Shown here: positions 7,835-16,091 of the stretch, one piece after another
Position numbering within the stretch: the first letter of the stretch is position 1
How the letters are laid out: each line of letters begins with the position of its first letter
Translations under genes and position numbers: made by a program
DNA from: BJGO01 sp039810885
Lineage (GTDB): Bacteria > Bacteroidota > Bacteroidia > Chitinophagales > UBA10324
Reading direction: 5' to 3'
NCBI GenBank assembly: GCA_039810885.1
Contig: JBDHXV010000047.1
Span: forward strand, 1 to 19,132
DNA: 19,132 nt
The notes under the pieces: generated by a model
Database searches by the model: none
What the model saw: the letters and a program-made list of their open reading frames with translations, nothing else
Told to the model about the DNA's origin: nothing

Positions 7835-8641
7835 GTGCAAGATACCAAGTGGTCTTATATTCATCCAGAAGCCCGTGTTCATCCTACCGTAAAAATCGAA
7901 CCTTTTACAACTATTTACGCAGATGTTGAAATAGACGAGGGTTGTACCATTGGCCCCAACGTTACGATCTATGACGGCGCACGAATAGGTAAGAATGTTC
8001 AAATTTTTCCGGGTGCAGTAATTTCAGCAGTTCCACAGGACTTAAAATACAAAGGGGAACCTACGCTAACGATGATCGGTGACAACACTATCATTCGTGA
8101 ATGTGTAACAATTAATAAGGGAACTACTTATGCCAATAAAACAGAAATAGGAAGCAACTGTCTTCTTATGGCATACACACACGTGGCGCATGATTGTATC
8201 ATTGGTAATCATTGCATCTTGGCGAACAATGTGAATCTTGCAGGGCATATCATTATTGAAGACTTTGTAAACATAGGAGGGGTTTGTGCCGTTCAACAAT
8301 TTATTAAAATTGGAAGCTATGCTTTTGTTACCGGAGGCTCCCTGGTGCGCAAAGATGTTCCTCCATTTGTTAAAGCAGCACGTGAGCCATTAGCTTATGC
8401 CGGAGTTAACACAGTTGGCTTAACTCGCCGTGGTTTTGATAAAGAACAAATTAAACGTATTGAAGATATTTACCGTGTAATCTTTGTTCATCATAACAAT
8501 TTGAGCAAAGCCATCCAAGTATTGGAAACAGAGTTGCCACATAGTGAAGAACGAGATATTGTATTACAATTTGTAAAATCTTCCAAAGACGGAATCATCA
8601 AAGGGATTCATAGTGCACAGCATGCAGATAACGCTTCATAA
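7835..8641 (+). CDS. lpxA: UDP-N-acetylglucosamine O-acyltransferase
   Basis: LpxA transfers a 3-hydroxyacyl chain from ACP to UDP-GlcNAc, the first step of lipid A synthesis, as a cytosolic trimer. The 268 residues contain a left-handed beta helix of hexapeptide repeats up to about residue 185, then a C-terminal helical domain. QDLKYKGE (68-75) and MAYTHVAHDC (112-121) are diagnostic, with catalytic His119 and His138 in LAGH. The position matching E. coli His160 is Gln154 (AVQQF). The position matching the chain-length selector Gly173 is Gly167. The start is GTG: an in-frame stop lies two codons upstream at 7829, so no ATG is available. The last 20 bases overlap the next gene. Confidence 0.95.
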   Translation: MQDTKWSYIHPEARVHPTVKIEPFTTIYADVEIDEGCTIGPNVTIYDGARIGKNVQIFPGAVISAVPQDLKYKGEPTLTMIGDNTIIRECVTINKGTTYANKTEIGSNCLLMAYTHVAHDCIIGNHCILANNVNLAGHIIIEDFVNIGGVCAVQQFIKIGSYAFVTGGSLVRKDVPPFVKAAREPLAYAGVNTVGLTRRGFDKEQIKRIEDIYRVIFVHHNNLSKAIQVLETELPHSEERDIVLQFVKSSKDGIIKGIHSAQHADNAS

Positions 8642-9236
8642 TGCGGGCAAGCGCTATAACTACGAGTGGGTTTTTCAACGACTAAACTATAAGTTCGAAT
8701 CGGATAAATGTTATGCCGTGTTAGGACCTAATGGCAGCGGCAAGAGTACATTGTTACAATGTATTAGTACTTATAAGCTGCTGAATGAGGGGACGCTTTC
8801 TTTTACAAGCCAAGGGCAAAGCATAGCGTTTACACCGCAGCTTATTTCTATAACTGCACCTTACTTAGAATTGATTGAGGAGTTTACGCTGAAAGAGTTG
8901 TTTCATTTTCAATTGTCATTCAAGCCATTTATATCACAGATAGACTACCTCTTGTTCATTGATGTGATTGGACTCGATCGTCATCAGCACAAAATGATTA
9001 AACTGTTTTCTTCCGGTATGAAACAACGAGTTAAACTTGCACTTGCTCTCTTGAGTGATACGAAAGTGGTTATTCTGGATGAACCAACGAGCAACTTAGA
9101 CCAAGAAGGAGTGGAGTGGTATAGTCGTCTGATAGATACCTATAAACAGAATCGTATTATTTTAATCGGTAGTAATGATGAACGAGAATATGGCTTCTGT
9201 GAAGAGCGTATTTATATGCAGGAATATAAAACATAA
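8622..9236 (+). CDS. Small ABC transporter ATP-binding protein
   Basis: This is a stand-alone ABC nucleotide-binding subunit of 204 residues, near the minimum for the fold. It has Walker A GPNGSGKST (35-43), the Q-loop Gln73, an ABC signature FSSGMKQR (129-136), Walker B VVILDEP (149-155) with catalytic Glu154, and D-loop SNLD (157-160). The H-loop, where a histidine normally contacts the ATP gamma phosphate, reads GSNDERE with Asn185. I take the ATG at 8622; a GTG at 8613 would add three residues. The start lies inside lpxA, so translation is probably coupled. No clear ABC permease is next to it. By position it might help an envelope-lipid function, but this is inference. Confidence 0.88.
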   Translation: MQITLHNAGKRYNYEWVFQRLNYKFESDKCYAVLGPNGSGKSTLLQCISTYKLLNEGTLSFTSQGQSIAFTPQLISITAPYLELIEEFTLKELFHFQLSFKPFISQIDYLLFIDVIGLDRHQHKMIKLFSSGMKQRVKLALALLSDTKVVILDEPTSNLDQEGVEWYSRLIDTYKQNRIILIGSNDEREYGFCEERIYMQEYKT

Positions 9237-9259
9237 GCCGGAGTAAATTTAGAAGCCTT

Positions 9260-10498
9260 ATGTCGCATGTCTCGATTCTACATTATCTCATCGGTATATT
9301 TTATCTGATTTTATTTTCTCGCTTATTATGGCTCTCCAAGTGGCATGAACATTTTGGCATCTCTCAACAACGGCTACAAATCATTTTTCTACTAAAAGTT
9401 TTTTGGTGTTTAGCTTTTATACTTATCCATGTAATATTATCGGGAGGAGGGGATACGCTAGATTTCTATCAAGCAGGCGAGCAAGTATATCGTTCGTTGT
9501 TTCGTGACCCACGTGACTATTTACGTTTGGTATTTCTACCGAATCATTGGTATGTCAGTGAAAGCCTATACCATTACAATCAAGCCATAAACCGTTACGG
9601 CGACGAAAGCACCTTTCTGCTCATTCGACTGAATGCTATTTTTCGTTTATTCTCATTTGGCAGTTATACGGCTCACGCAGTTATGTTTTCATTCTGCACC
9701 TTGCCGGGTATTTTATATTTATACCTATTCTTCAATAAGAGATTACAACTCGGCCATCACAAGTCCTTTCTCTTAATACTGCTATTGCCCGTAACGGCAT
9801 TTTGGATTCACGGCATTCACAAAGAAGCTTTGTTACTATCTGCCATGGGGTATCTATTCTATTTATCAAGCAATCGTACTTTAAAGCTCGGGCAGATACT
9901 TTATGCTCTTATTGCGCTTTTCGTTATCATTATTGTTCGATCACATTACCTGATTATACTGCTTCCGGCACTCTTGGCTTTATGGGTTTATTCCTCAAAG
10001 CAATTTCCTGTTTATAAAACATATCTAATGTGTATGTGTGCTATCGTTATGCTAAGTCTTATTTATCTTGTAATGAATCATGTGAATCTTATAGGATATA
10101 TAGAACATCACCGAGAAGAATATATAAGGCTTGACAACACTAAGGTAAGTGCGCACCTTGATATTTTAGACTTATTTATTGCCCCTTTCAAAGTATTGAT
10201 ATCACCGCTCAATTTTATAGAAACAAGATGGTCGCTTTCACTCTTCCTGCAATACCTGCTCACATTCTCGTCTTATTTCATTATTCTAATACAAATTCGT
10301 AAGCGACATTTTAAACTAAACTCTGTTGGCACACTACTTATACTTACTGCGTTAATGGAATTCACTATTATAGGATTGATCGTAGTTCAAGATGGAGGCA
10401 TTTCCCGTTATCGCGCTCCCATGCTTTGCCTGTTTATTGCCGGATTTTTAAATTTATGGGAAGAAAAAAAGCCAAAAATATGCGACGATAATTCCTAA
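9260..10498 (+). CDS. Uncharacterised polytopic membrane protein
   Basis: I do not recognise a specific family. The 412-residue protein is very hydrophobic, with roughly nine to ten predicted membrane segments, for example near residues 5-25, 42-62, 138-157, 208-226, 228-245, 253-272, 330-347, 355-375 and 385-402. Between the second and third segments lies a loop of about 75 residues beginning GGGDTLDFYQAGEQVY and rich in Tyr, Asp and Arg. A long external loop followed by many helices, with a late SRYRAPML motif, recalls GT-C type or polymerase-like envelope proteins, but no catalytic signature can be named. It starts 24 bases after the ABC ATPase stop and probably shares its transcript. Confidence 0.72.
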   Translation: MSHVSILHYLIGIFYLILFSRLLWLSKWHEHFGISQQRLQIIFLLKVFWCLAFILIHVILSGGGDTLDFYQAGEQVYRSLFRDPRDYLRLVFLPNHWYVSESLYHYNQAINRYGDESTFLLIRLNAIFRLFSFGSYTAHAVMFSFCTLPGILYLYLFFNKRLQLGHHKSFLLILLLPVTAFWIHGIHKEALLLSAMGYLFYLSSNRTLKLGQILYALIALFVIIIVRSHYLIILLPALLALWVYSSKQFPVYKTYLMCMCAIVMLSLIYLVMNHVNLIGYIEHHREEYIRLDNTKVSAHLDILDLFIAPFKVLISPLNFIETRWSLSLFLQYLLTFSSYFIILIQIRKRHFKLNSVGTLLILTALMEFTIIGLIVVQDGGISRYRAPMLCLFIAGFLNLWEEKKPKICDDNS

Positions 10499-10505
10499 AA
10501 CTCGC

Positions 10506-10522
10506 CTATTTTACATAAATAG
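10506..10522. terminator. Weak AT-rich hairpin after the membrane protein gene
   Basis: CTATTT (10506-10511) pairs with AAATAG (10517-10522) around the 5-base loop TACAT, a few bases after the stop codon at 10498. The stem is short and mostly AU, and the sequence beyond it is T/A-rich but has no clean T run, so it is only a possible transcript end. Confidence 0.2.
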
Positions 10523-10556
10523 TTGTACTATTTTATAATAAAAAGTTAAAAACACA

Positions 10557-10564
10557 TACTTTAG
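10557..10564 (+). promoter_or_regulatory. Possible -7 box upstream of glnN
   Basis: TACTTTAG differs at one position from the Bacteroidota -7 consensus TAnnTTTG and lies 17 bases before the glnN ATG. The expected TTTG about 19 bases upstream is not present; the region is simply AT-rich. The change in function between glnN and the upstream gene makes a promoter in this 83-base gap likely, even if this box is not it. Confidence 0.25.
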
Positions 10565-10581
10565 CCAAAAATTAATAAACA

Positions 10582-12777
10582 ATGGCTCAAGTTAGGGTTA
10601 ACGCATTAAAACAGTTACGTGCTAATCGTGATATCGTTATTGAAGTTCCTAAAAAGAACATTTCAGAGTACTTTGGCTCCTATGTGTTCCATGAGGAGAC
10701 CATGAAGGCATACTTGTCTAAAGAGGCTTTTAAGAGTGTAATGAATTCAATTAACAGCGGCACAAAAATAGATCGTACGGTTGCAGAACAAGTTGCCAGC
10801 GCTATGAAATCATGGGCAATGAAGAACGGAGTAACGCATTATACACACTGGTTCCAGCCACTAACCGGTTCTACGGCAGAAAAACACGATTCTTTCTTTC
10901 AACAAACATCTACAGGAAAGGGCATAGAGGTTTTTGATGGAAACACGTTAATTCAACAGGAACCCGATGCCTCATCTTTTCCAAGTGGAGGACTGCGCAA
11001 CACGTTTGAAGCCCGTGGCTATACAGCCTGGGATCCATCTTCTCCTGCTTTTATTGTTGAAGCGCCATCGGGTAAAACTTTATGCATTCCAACTATCTAT
11101 GTCTCTTATACAGGCGAAGCACTCGATTATAAATCACCTTTACTAAAATCAATGCACGCACTGGAGAAGGCTGCACTGGATGTATGCCATTATTTTGATA
11201 AAAATGTCAATAAAGCTTTTGCAACCTTAGGATGGGAGCAAGAATATTTTGTAATTGACGAAGCGCTTTATGAAGCACGTCCCGATTTAATTATGTGCGG
11301 CAGAACGCTGCTTGGCGCTGCTCCGGCAAAAGGCCAACAATTGGAAGACCATTATTTTGCTTCCATACCCGAACGTGTGTTGCAATTTATGGTGGACTTC
11401 GAAAGTGAATGTTTCCTCTTAGGTATTCCACTAAAAACGAGGCATAATGAAGTGGCGCCGAGTCAATATGAGTGCACTCCTTTTTTTGAAGAAGTTAACA
11501 TTGCTATAGATCATAATCAACTGATGATGGATGTTCTGGATCGTGTGGCACGCCGTAACCACCTGCGGGTATTATTACATGAAAAACCTTTTGCAGGTGT
11601 AAATGGAAGTGGTAAACATAACAATTGGAGTATCGCTACGGATACGGGAAGGAATCTTTTATCACCAGGAAAAACACCAAAAACAAATCTGCAATTTTTA
11701 ACTTTCTTCGTTAATACGATTAAGGCAGTTAATGAATATCCCGATTTGATACGTGCCTCAATAGCATCAGCCGGCAATGATTTTAGGCTTGGAGCCAATG
11801 AAGCTCCCCCTGCTATTATGTCCATCTTCATTGGAGATTACTTAACAGATGTATTGAACGAAGTCGAGTTGCGTGTAAAATCGGAGAAATTTAATGAACA
11901 AGATGAACAAGTTTTGCGATTAGATATTCATAATAAAATACCCGACTTAATGATGGACAACACGGATCGCAACCGCACATCGCCATTTGCCTTTACGGGA
12001 AATAAGTTTGAGGTACGTGCTGTCGGATCTAGTGCTAACTGCAGTAGCACCATCACGGTGCTGAACACCATCATGGCGGATCAGCTCATAAAATTTAAGA
12101 CAGAAGTAGATGCGTTAATTAAGAAGGGTGAAAATCGCGAAGTAGCCATACTTCAAATCTTGAAAGGCTATATCACTTCATCGAAGCGTATTCTGTTTGA
12201 AGGAAACAATTACAGCGAAGCGTGGGAAAAAGAAGCAACAAAGCGCGGGTTGAATAATATTAAGAATACTCCACTGGCCTTAGATGCTTATATGACGAAA
12301 GAGGTGATAGCATTGTTTGAACGGAATAAAATTTTTACCAAGTTAGAAGTGGAAGCGCGTCATGAGATTGAACTGGAGAAGTATATCAAGAAAGTGCAAA
12401 TTGAATCACGTGTGTTGGGTGAAATGGTTCATACACACATTATACCGGCCGCTGTCGAATATCAGAGCCGGCTACTGATCAACATAAATGGATTGAAGAA
12501 TGCGGGCTTTAAAGCGAAACAGTACGAAGGCCAACTATCCTTGGTAACAGAAATTTCAGAACACATTCAAGTAATACGGGAGAAAGCAGAAGCTATGACT
12601 GAAGCACGCAAGACAGCAAATCAAATCGAAGAGCTACGCGCAAAAGCACTTGCATACTGTGATAGCGTGAAGCCCTACTTTGAGGAAATTCGATATCATG
12701 CAAACAAGCTCGAGATAAAAATTGATGATCAACTGTGGCCTATACCTAAATACCGAGAACTGTTGTTTCTGAGATAA
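10582..12777 (+). CDS. glnN: Glutamine synthetase type III
   Basis: GSIII joins ammonia to glutamate using ATP, the main entry of nitrogen into metabolism in many Bacteroidota, and forms a dodecamer in the cytosol. The 731-residue length is normal for type III and far above the roughly 450-470 of types I and II. Motifs include THYTHWFQPLTGSTAEKHD (85-103), LGWEQEYFVID (216-226), RHNEVAPSQYE (287-297), NGSGKHNNWS (341-350), the type III NDFRLGANEAPPAI (399-412) and the later NRTSPFAFTGNKFEVR. Glutamate- and metal-binding Glu and His residues are therefore present. The C-terminal third is helical and specific to type III. No regulatory GlnB/GlnK gene is adjacent. Confidence 0.97.
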   Translation: MAQVRVNALKQLRANRDIVIEVPKKNISEYFGSYVFHEETMKAYLSKEAFKSVMNSINSGTKIDRTVAEQVASAMKSWAMKNGVTHYTHWFQPLTGSTAEKHDSFFQQTSTGKGIEVFDGNTLIQQEPDASSFPSGGLRNTFEARGYTAWDPSSPAFIVEAPSGKTLCIPTIYVSYTGEALDYKSPLLKSMHALEKAALDVCHYFDKNVNKAFATLGWEQEYFVIDEALYEARPDLIMCGRTLLGAAPAKGQQLEDHYFASIPERVLQFMVDFESECFLLGIPLKTRHNEVAPSQYECTPFFEEVNIAIDHNQLMMDVLDRVARRNHLRVLLHEKPFAGVNGSGKHNNWSIATDTGRNLLSPGKTPKTNLQFLTFFVNTIKAVNEYPDLIRASIASAGNDFRLGANEAPPAIMSIFIGDYLTDVLNEVELRVKSEKFNEQDEQVLRLDIHNKIPDLMMDNTDRNRTSPFAFTGNKFEVRAVGSSANCSSTITVLNTIMADQLIKFKTEVDALIKKGENREVAILQILKGYITSSKRILFEGNNYSEAWEKEATKRGLNNIKNTPLALDAYMTKEVIALFERNKIFTKLEVEARHEIELEKYIKKVQIESRVLGEMVHTHIIPAAVEYQSRLLININGLKNAGFKAKQYEGQLSLVTEISEHIQVIREKAEAMTEARKTANQIEELRAKALAYCDSVKPYFEEIRYHANKLEIKIDDQLWPIPKYRELLFLR

Positions 12778-12836
12778 GTTGCGCAAAACCCGCTTATACC
12801 TGCATTGCTTAGCTAAGAAACATTTATCATCCGATC

Positions 12837-13571
12837 TCAAAACTCTTCTGCCCGTATGTCTCCTCTTAGAGGCCTTACGATTATATCTTCCACTACGGCG
12901 TTATTACTTACAGAATAGCAAAGAGCGCACAGCTCGGCTATGTCATCAACCGAAATAAAACGTTCTTTCGGGAGGTTCATCCCTTTCCAACTATCGGTGT
13001 ATGTTGCACCGGGATTAATAGTACTCACACGAATATCCTTTGGCTGCAATTCTATTCTTAAATTTTTGCTGAATCCGATAAGGGCATATTTGCTCACACT
13101 ATATGCACCACCATTAGGGTATGACTGCAGACCCGCGATAGAACCCACATTAAGCACCAGGGGTTTGTCTCCCCTAAGAAGCATAGGTATGGCCCATTGG
13201 GTAATGTTCCAAGCCGCATATAGATTAATTCGCAACAACTGATCTAACTCATCCGCAGATTGCGTACTGACCTTCCCCGGAATAAAACTCCCTGCGTTGT
13301 TCACTAAGACATCTATGCGAGCATGTTCTTTTCCTATTTCGTTTAAAACATTACATAGCTCATCATTTCGAGAAAGATCTGCACAATAGATAGAGCATCG
13401 AATACCAAATTTATTTTCTACACTTTTTTTAAGTTGAGCCAAATCTTTTATAGTTCGGGACACAACGATCAAATGAAACCCCATAGAAGCAAACTTGTTT
13501 GCAATTGCTCGCCCTATTCCTCGTGATGCGCCACTTATAAAAGCTATCCGTGTTGATGATTTCTTAGCCAT
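12837..13571 (-). CDS. Short-chain dehydrogenase/reductase
   Basis: This is a classical SDR of 244 residues, an NAD(P)-dependent oxidoreductase with a single Rossmann domain. The cofactor loop is SGASRGIG (13-20), followed by NNAG (91-94). The catalytic tetrad is Asn115, Ser144, Tyr157 and Lys161 (YSVSK). An Arg at 39 in VVSRT after the second strand suggests NADPH preference. The closest look is to 3-oxoacyl-ACP reductase or sepiapterin-reductase-like members, but the substrate is not identified. The second SDR of the window, fabG, is a much more typical fatty acid synthesis enzyme. The gene is convergent with glnN and divergent from mlaE, so it is a single-gene unit. Confidence 0.9.
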   Translation of the reverse strand: MAKKSSTRIAFISGASRGIGRAIANKFASMGFHLIVVSRTIKDLAQLKKSVENKFGIRCSIYCADLSRNDELCNVLNEIGKEHARIDVLVNNAGSFIPGKVSTQSADELDQLLRINLYAAWNITQWAIPMLLRGDKPLVLNVGSIAGLQSYPNGGAYSVSKYALIGFSKNLRIELQPKDIRVSTINPGATYTDSWKGMNLPKERFISVDDIAELCALCYSVSNNAVVEDIIVRPLRGDIRAEEF

Positions 13572-13591
13572 TGTAACTTGTGATGATGCGT

Positions 13592-13599
13592 CAAAAGTA
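13592..13599 (-). promoter_or_regulatory. Possible -7 box for the minus-strand SDR gene
   Basis: Read on the minus strand, TACTTTTG (13599-13592) matches the TAnnTTTG consensus exactly, and lies 20 bases upstream of the ATG at 13571. I see no TTTG at the right distance upstream, so only half of the promoter is supported. Confidence 0.35.
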
Positions 13600-13638
13600 G
13601 CGAAGTAAAATGCAGTATTTTTACCGCAATAGCACCCG

Positions 13639-14379
13639 ATGGATAGTTTTTTTTATCATTTTGGACGATATCTGCTTCTGCTGAAAGGAACTTTAGTAAA
13701 GCCGGAAAAAGGTAAAATTTATTGGCATGAGGTTATGCGACAAATGGTTGAAATTGGAATTGGGTCTTTAGCAATTGTCATCATCATCTCATTATTTCTT
13801 GGAGCCGTATTAACAGTACAAACCGCTTATCAGTTGGTAACTCCATTTGTTCCTAAAAGCACGATTGGTTCCATCGTAACTAACTCAAGCATGCTTGAAA
13901 TGGCTCCGACAGTAACTTGTTTAATTCTAGCAGGGAAGATCGGAAGTAAAATAGCCTCCGAAATTGGAACCATGCGCATCTCAGAGCAGATCGACGCTCT
14001 TGAAATTATGGGGGTTAATGCATCAGCCTATCTGATTTTGCCCAAGATTATTGCTGCGATCATTATGATTCCATTACTTATTATTATCGCCGGCTTTTTG
14101 TGTGTGTTCTCCGGCTCATGGATAGGTGAGATTACCGGCGTGGTATCACGCGAAGAATTTATTCAAGGAGCTATTGAACACTTTAAACCCTTTATGATAA
14201 CGTTTGCTCTGATCAAATCATTTACCTTTGGATTTCTCATATCTACCGTTTCATCATATTATGGCTATTACACGGAAGGTGGCGCACTTGAAGTGGGTAA
14301 AACCGCTACCAAAGCGGTTGTTGTATGTTGTATTTTAATATTATTGTCTGATTATATTCTTGCGCAACTGCTCTTATGA
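13639..14379 (+). CDS. mlaE: MlaE-family phospholipid transport permease
   Basis: MlaE is the inner-membrane permease of the MCE lipid transport complex, which moves phospholipids between inner and outer membranes in Gram-negative cells. The 246 residues contain about five hydrophobic segments: near 40-62, 80-100, 140-165, 193-215 and 225-245. The conserved cytoplasmic loop AGKIGSKIASEIGTMRISEQIDALEIMGV (98-126) is the family hallmark and contacts the ATPase. The stop overlaps the start of mlaF by 4 bases (ATGA), so translation is coupled. The gene starts 67 bases from the divergent SDR gene. No mlaD (MCE substrate-binding subunit) lies beside the pair. Confidence 0.93.
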   Translation: MDSFFYHFGRYLLLLKGTLVKPEKGKIYWHEVMRQMVEIGIGSLAIVIIISLFLGAVLTVQTAYQLVTPFVPKSTIGSIVTNSSMLEMAPTVTCLILAGKIGSKIASEIGTMRISEQIDALEIMGVNASAYLILPKIIAAIIMIPLLIIIAGFLCVFSGSWIGEITGVVSREEFIQGAIEHFKPFMITFALIKSFTFGFLISTVSSYYGYYTEGGALEVGKTATKAVVVCCILILLSDYILAQLLL

Positions 14380-15149
14380 TTAAGATAGAAGCAATTAAAA
14401 AATCTTTTGGAAATAAAGCAGTACTCGGTGGAATTGATGGTGTTTTTGAGCCGGGAAAATGCAGTTTGATTATTGGCGCCAGCGGCTCGGGCAAGACCGT
14501 GTTAATGAAAATTATGGTGGGCTTGTTGCCCTCTACATCGGGCAAAGTTTTATATGGAGGGGATACGGATATTACCACACTGGATAAGAAAGCGTTGAAA
14601 AAAATACGCCAACAAGTGGGCATGTTGTTTCAAGGTTCTGCTTTGTTTGATTCCCTTACAGTAGAAGAAAATATAATTTTCCCTCTTAACATGTTCACAA
14701 AGAATACGCGCAAAGAAAAATTAATGCGAGTAAACGAATGCCTGGAACGAGTAAATCTAACAGGGGTGAATACGCTCTACCCCAACGAACTGAGTGGAGG
14801 AATGAAAAAAAGAGTAGGTATTGCGCGAGCTATTGTTCTTAACCCAAAGTATCTGTTCTGCGACGAGCCCAATTCCGGACTTGACCCCTTAACCTCTATC
14901 GTAATTGATAATCTTATAAGAGAAATAACCAGAGAGTATAACATTACAACAATAGCTAATACACACGATATGCACTCAGTTATAGAAATTGGAGACAAAA
15001 TCCTCTTCCTGCATAAAGGATTAAAAGAATGGGAGGGAACTAACAAAGAGGTGATGCAAACTAACAACCAACTGCTGAATGACTTTATATTTGCGAGTAA
15101 TTTTTTAAAATCAGTAAAATCAACCATCAATCAAAATATCAAACCATAA
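14376..15149 (+). CDS. mlaF: MlaF-family ABC transporter ATP-binding protein
   Basis: This is the ATPase partner of MlaE, on the cytoplasmic side of the MCE lipid transport complex. The 257 residues show a complete set of ABC motifs: Walker A GASGSGKT (34-41), Q-loop Gln86 in LFQGSALFDSL, signature LSGGMKKR (139-146), Walker B YLFCDEP with Glu164, D-loop SGLD (167-170) and H-loop His197 in THDM. LFQGSALFDSLTVEENI is typical of the MlaF branch. In the usual DEPTSGLDP the Thr is Asn (DEPNSGLDP). It begins within the mlaE stop codon and ends 11 bases before sucD, so it may share a transcript with the TCA gene downstream. Confidence 0.93.
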   Translation: MIKIEAIKKSFGNKAVLGGIDGVFEPGKCSLIIGASGSGKTVLMKIMVGLLPSTSGKVLYGGDTDITTLDKKALKKIRQQVGMLFQGSALFDSLTVEENIIFPLNMFTKNTRKEKLMRVNECLERVNLTGVNTLYPNELSGGMKKRVGIARAIVLNPKYLFCDEPNSGLDPLTSIVIDNLIREITREYNITTIANTHDMHSVIEIGDKILFLHKGLKEWEGTNKEVMQTNNQLLNDFIFASNFLKSVKSTINQNIKP

Positions 15150-15160
15150 TACATAAATAA

Positions 15161-16045
15161 ATGAGCGTATTAGTAAATAAAAATTCCAAAGTAATTGTAC
15201 AAGGATTTACTGGAACTGAAGGTAGTTTCCATGCCACACAAATGATAGATTACGGCACAAATGTCGTAGGCGGTGTTACACCCGGGAAAGGAGGTACCTC
15301 ACACATAGATCGGCCAGTGTTTAATACCGTGGCTGATGCAGTAAAGCAAACACAGGCCAATGTTTCAATCATCTTTGTCCCACCTGCTTTTGCTGCTGAT
15401 GCCATTATGGAAGCTGCTGATGCCGGAGTTCAGGTTATCGTATGTATCACGGAAGGAATTCCGGTTCGTGATATGATTACAGCATACCGTTATGTTAAAG
15501 ATAGAGGCTGCACTTTGATAGGCCCAAACTGCCCGGGAGTAATTACTCCGGGAGAAGCGAAGGTTGGGATAATGCCGGGCTTCGTTTTTAAAAGTGGTCG
15601 TATCGGTATTGTTTCAAAATCGGGAACACTGACCTACGAAGCCGCAGATCAAGTGGTTAAGGCAGGATTAGGTATCAGTACTGCCATCGGTATTGGTGGT
15701 GATCCAATCATTGGAACCTCAACGAAAGAGGCAGTCGAACTGTTAATGAATGATAAAGAAACAGATGCTATAATAATGATAGGTGAAATTGGTGGAGGGA
15801 TGGAGGCGGAAGCAGCTCGTTGGATTAAAGAAACAGGAAATAAAAAGCCGGTAGTTGGATTTATCGCAGGACAAACTGCACCTCCCGGACGCCGTATGGG
15901 GCACGCAGGCGCTATCATAGGCGGAGCAGATGACACGGCAACCGCTAAGATGCGTATTATGAAAGAATGCGGCATCCACGTGGCGGAGAGCCCTGCTGTT
16001 ATCGGCGAAACAATGTCCAAAGCATTAGCCGGAGTAACTGTTTAA
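15161..16045 (+). CDS. sucD: Succinate-CoA ligase, alpha subunit (ADP- or GDP-forming)
   Basis: SucD is the alpha subunit of succinyl-CoA synthetase, which converts succinyl-CoA to succinate with substrate-level phosphorylation in the TCA cycle. The 294 residues match the family. The CoA-binding N-terminal domain begins VIVQGFTGTEGSFHATQMIDYGT (11-33). GPNCPG (121-126) and SKSGTLTYE (152-160) follow. The active-site histidine that is phosphorylated is His248 in MGHAGAIIGG. The beta subunit gene sucC is not adjacent; the two are often apart in this phylum. The neighbours mlaF and fabG are metabolically unrelated. The first ATG is used, giving the standard N terminus. Confidence 0.97.
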   Translation: MSVLVNKNSKVIVQGFTGTEGSFHATQMIDYGTNVVGGVTPGKGGTSHIDRPVFNTVADAVKQTQANVSIIFVPPAFAADAIMEAADAGVQVIVCITEGIPVRDMITAYRYVKDRGCTLIGPNCPGVITPGEAKVGIMPGFVFKSGRIGIVSKSGTLTYEAADQVVKAGLGISTAIGIGGDPIIGTSTKEAVELLMNDKETDAIIMIGEIGGGMEAEAARWIKETGNKKPVVGFIAGQTAPPGRRMGHAGAIIGGADDTATAKMRIMKECGIHVAESPAVIGETMSKALAGVTV

Positions 16046-16091
16046 TTTCAACGGATAGCCGAAAAATATTATTTTAAACAACTCATCATAT

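Noticed and set aside
8613..8621. GTG start for the small ABC ATPase
   Set aside because: The ATG at 8622 is three codons further on and gives the usual N terminus; both remain possible, but ATG is more likely.
12808..12817. 10-base palindrome CTTAGCTAAG between convergent glnN and the SDR gene
   Set aside because: It would leave almost no loop for an RNA hairpin and has no T run, so it does not support a terminator.
15649..16020. Long open frame antisense to sucD
   Set aside because: It is the complementary frame of a well-conserved gene, with low-complexity Pro/Ser/Ile-rich translation and no family resemblance.
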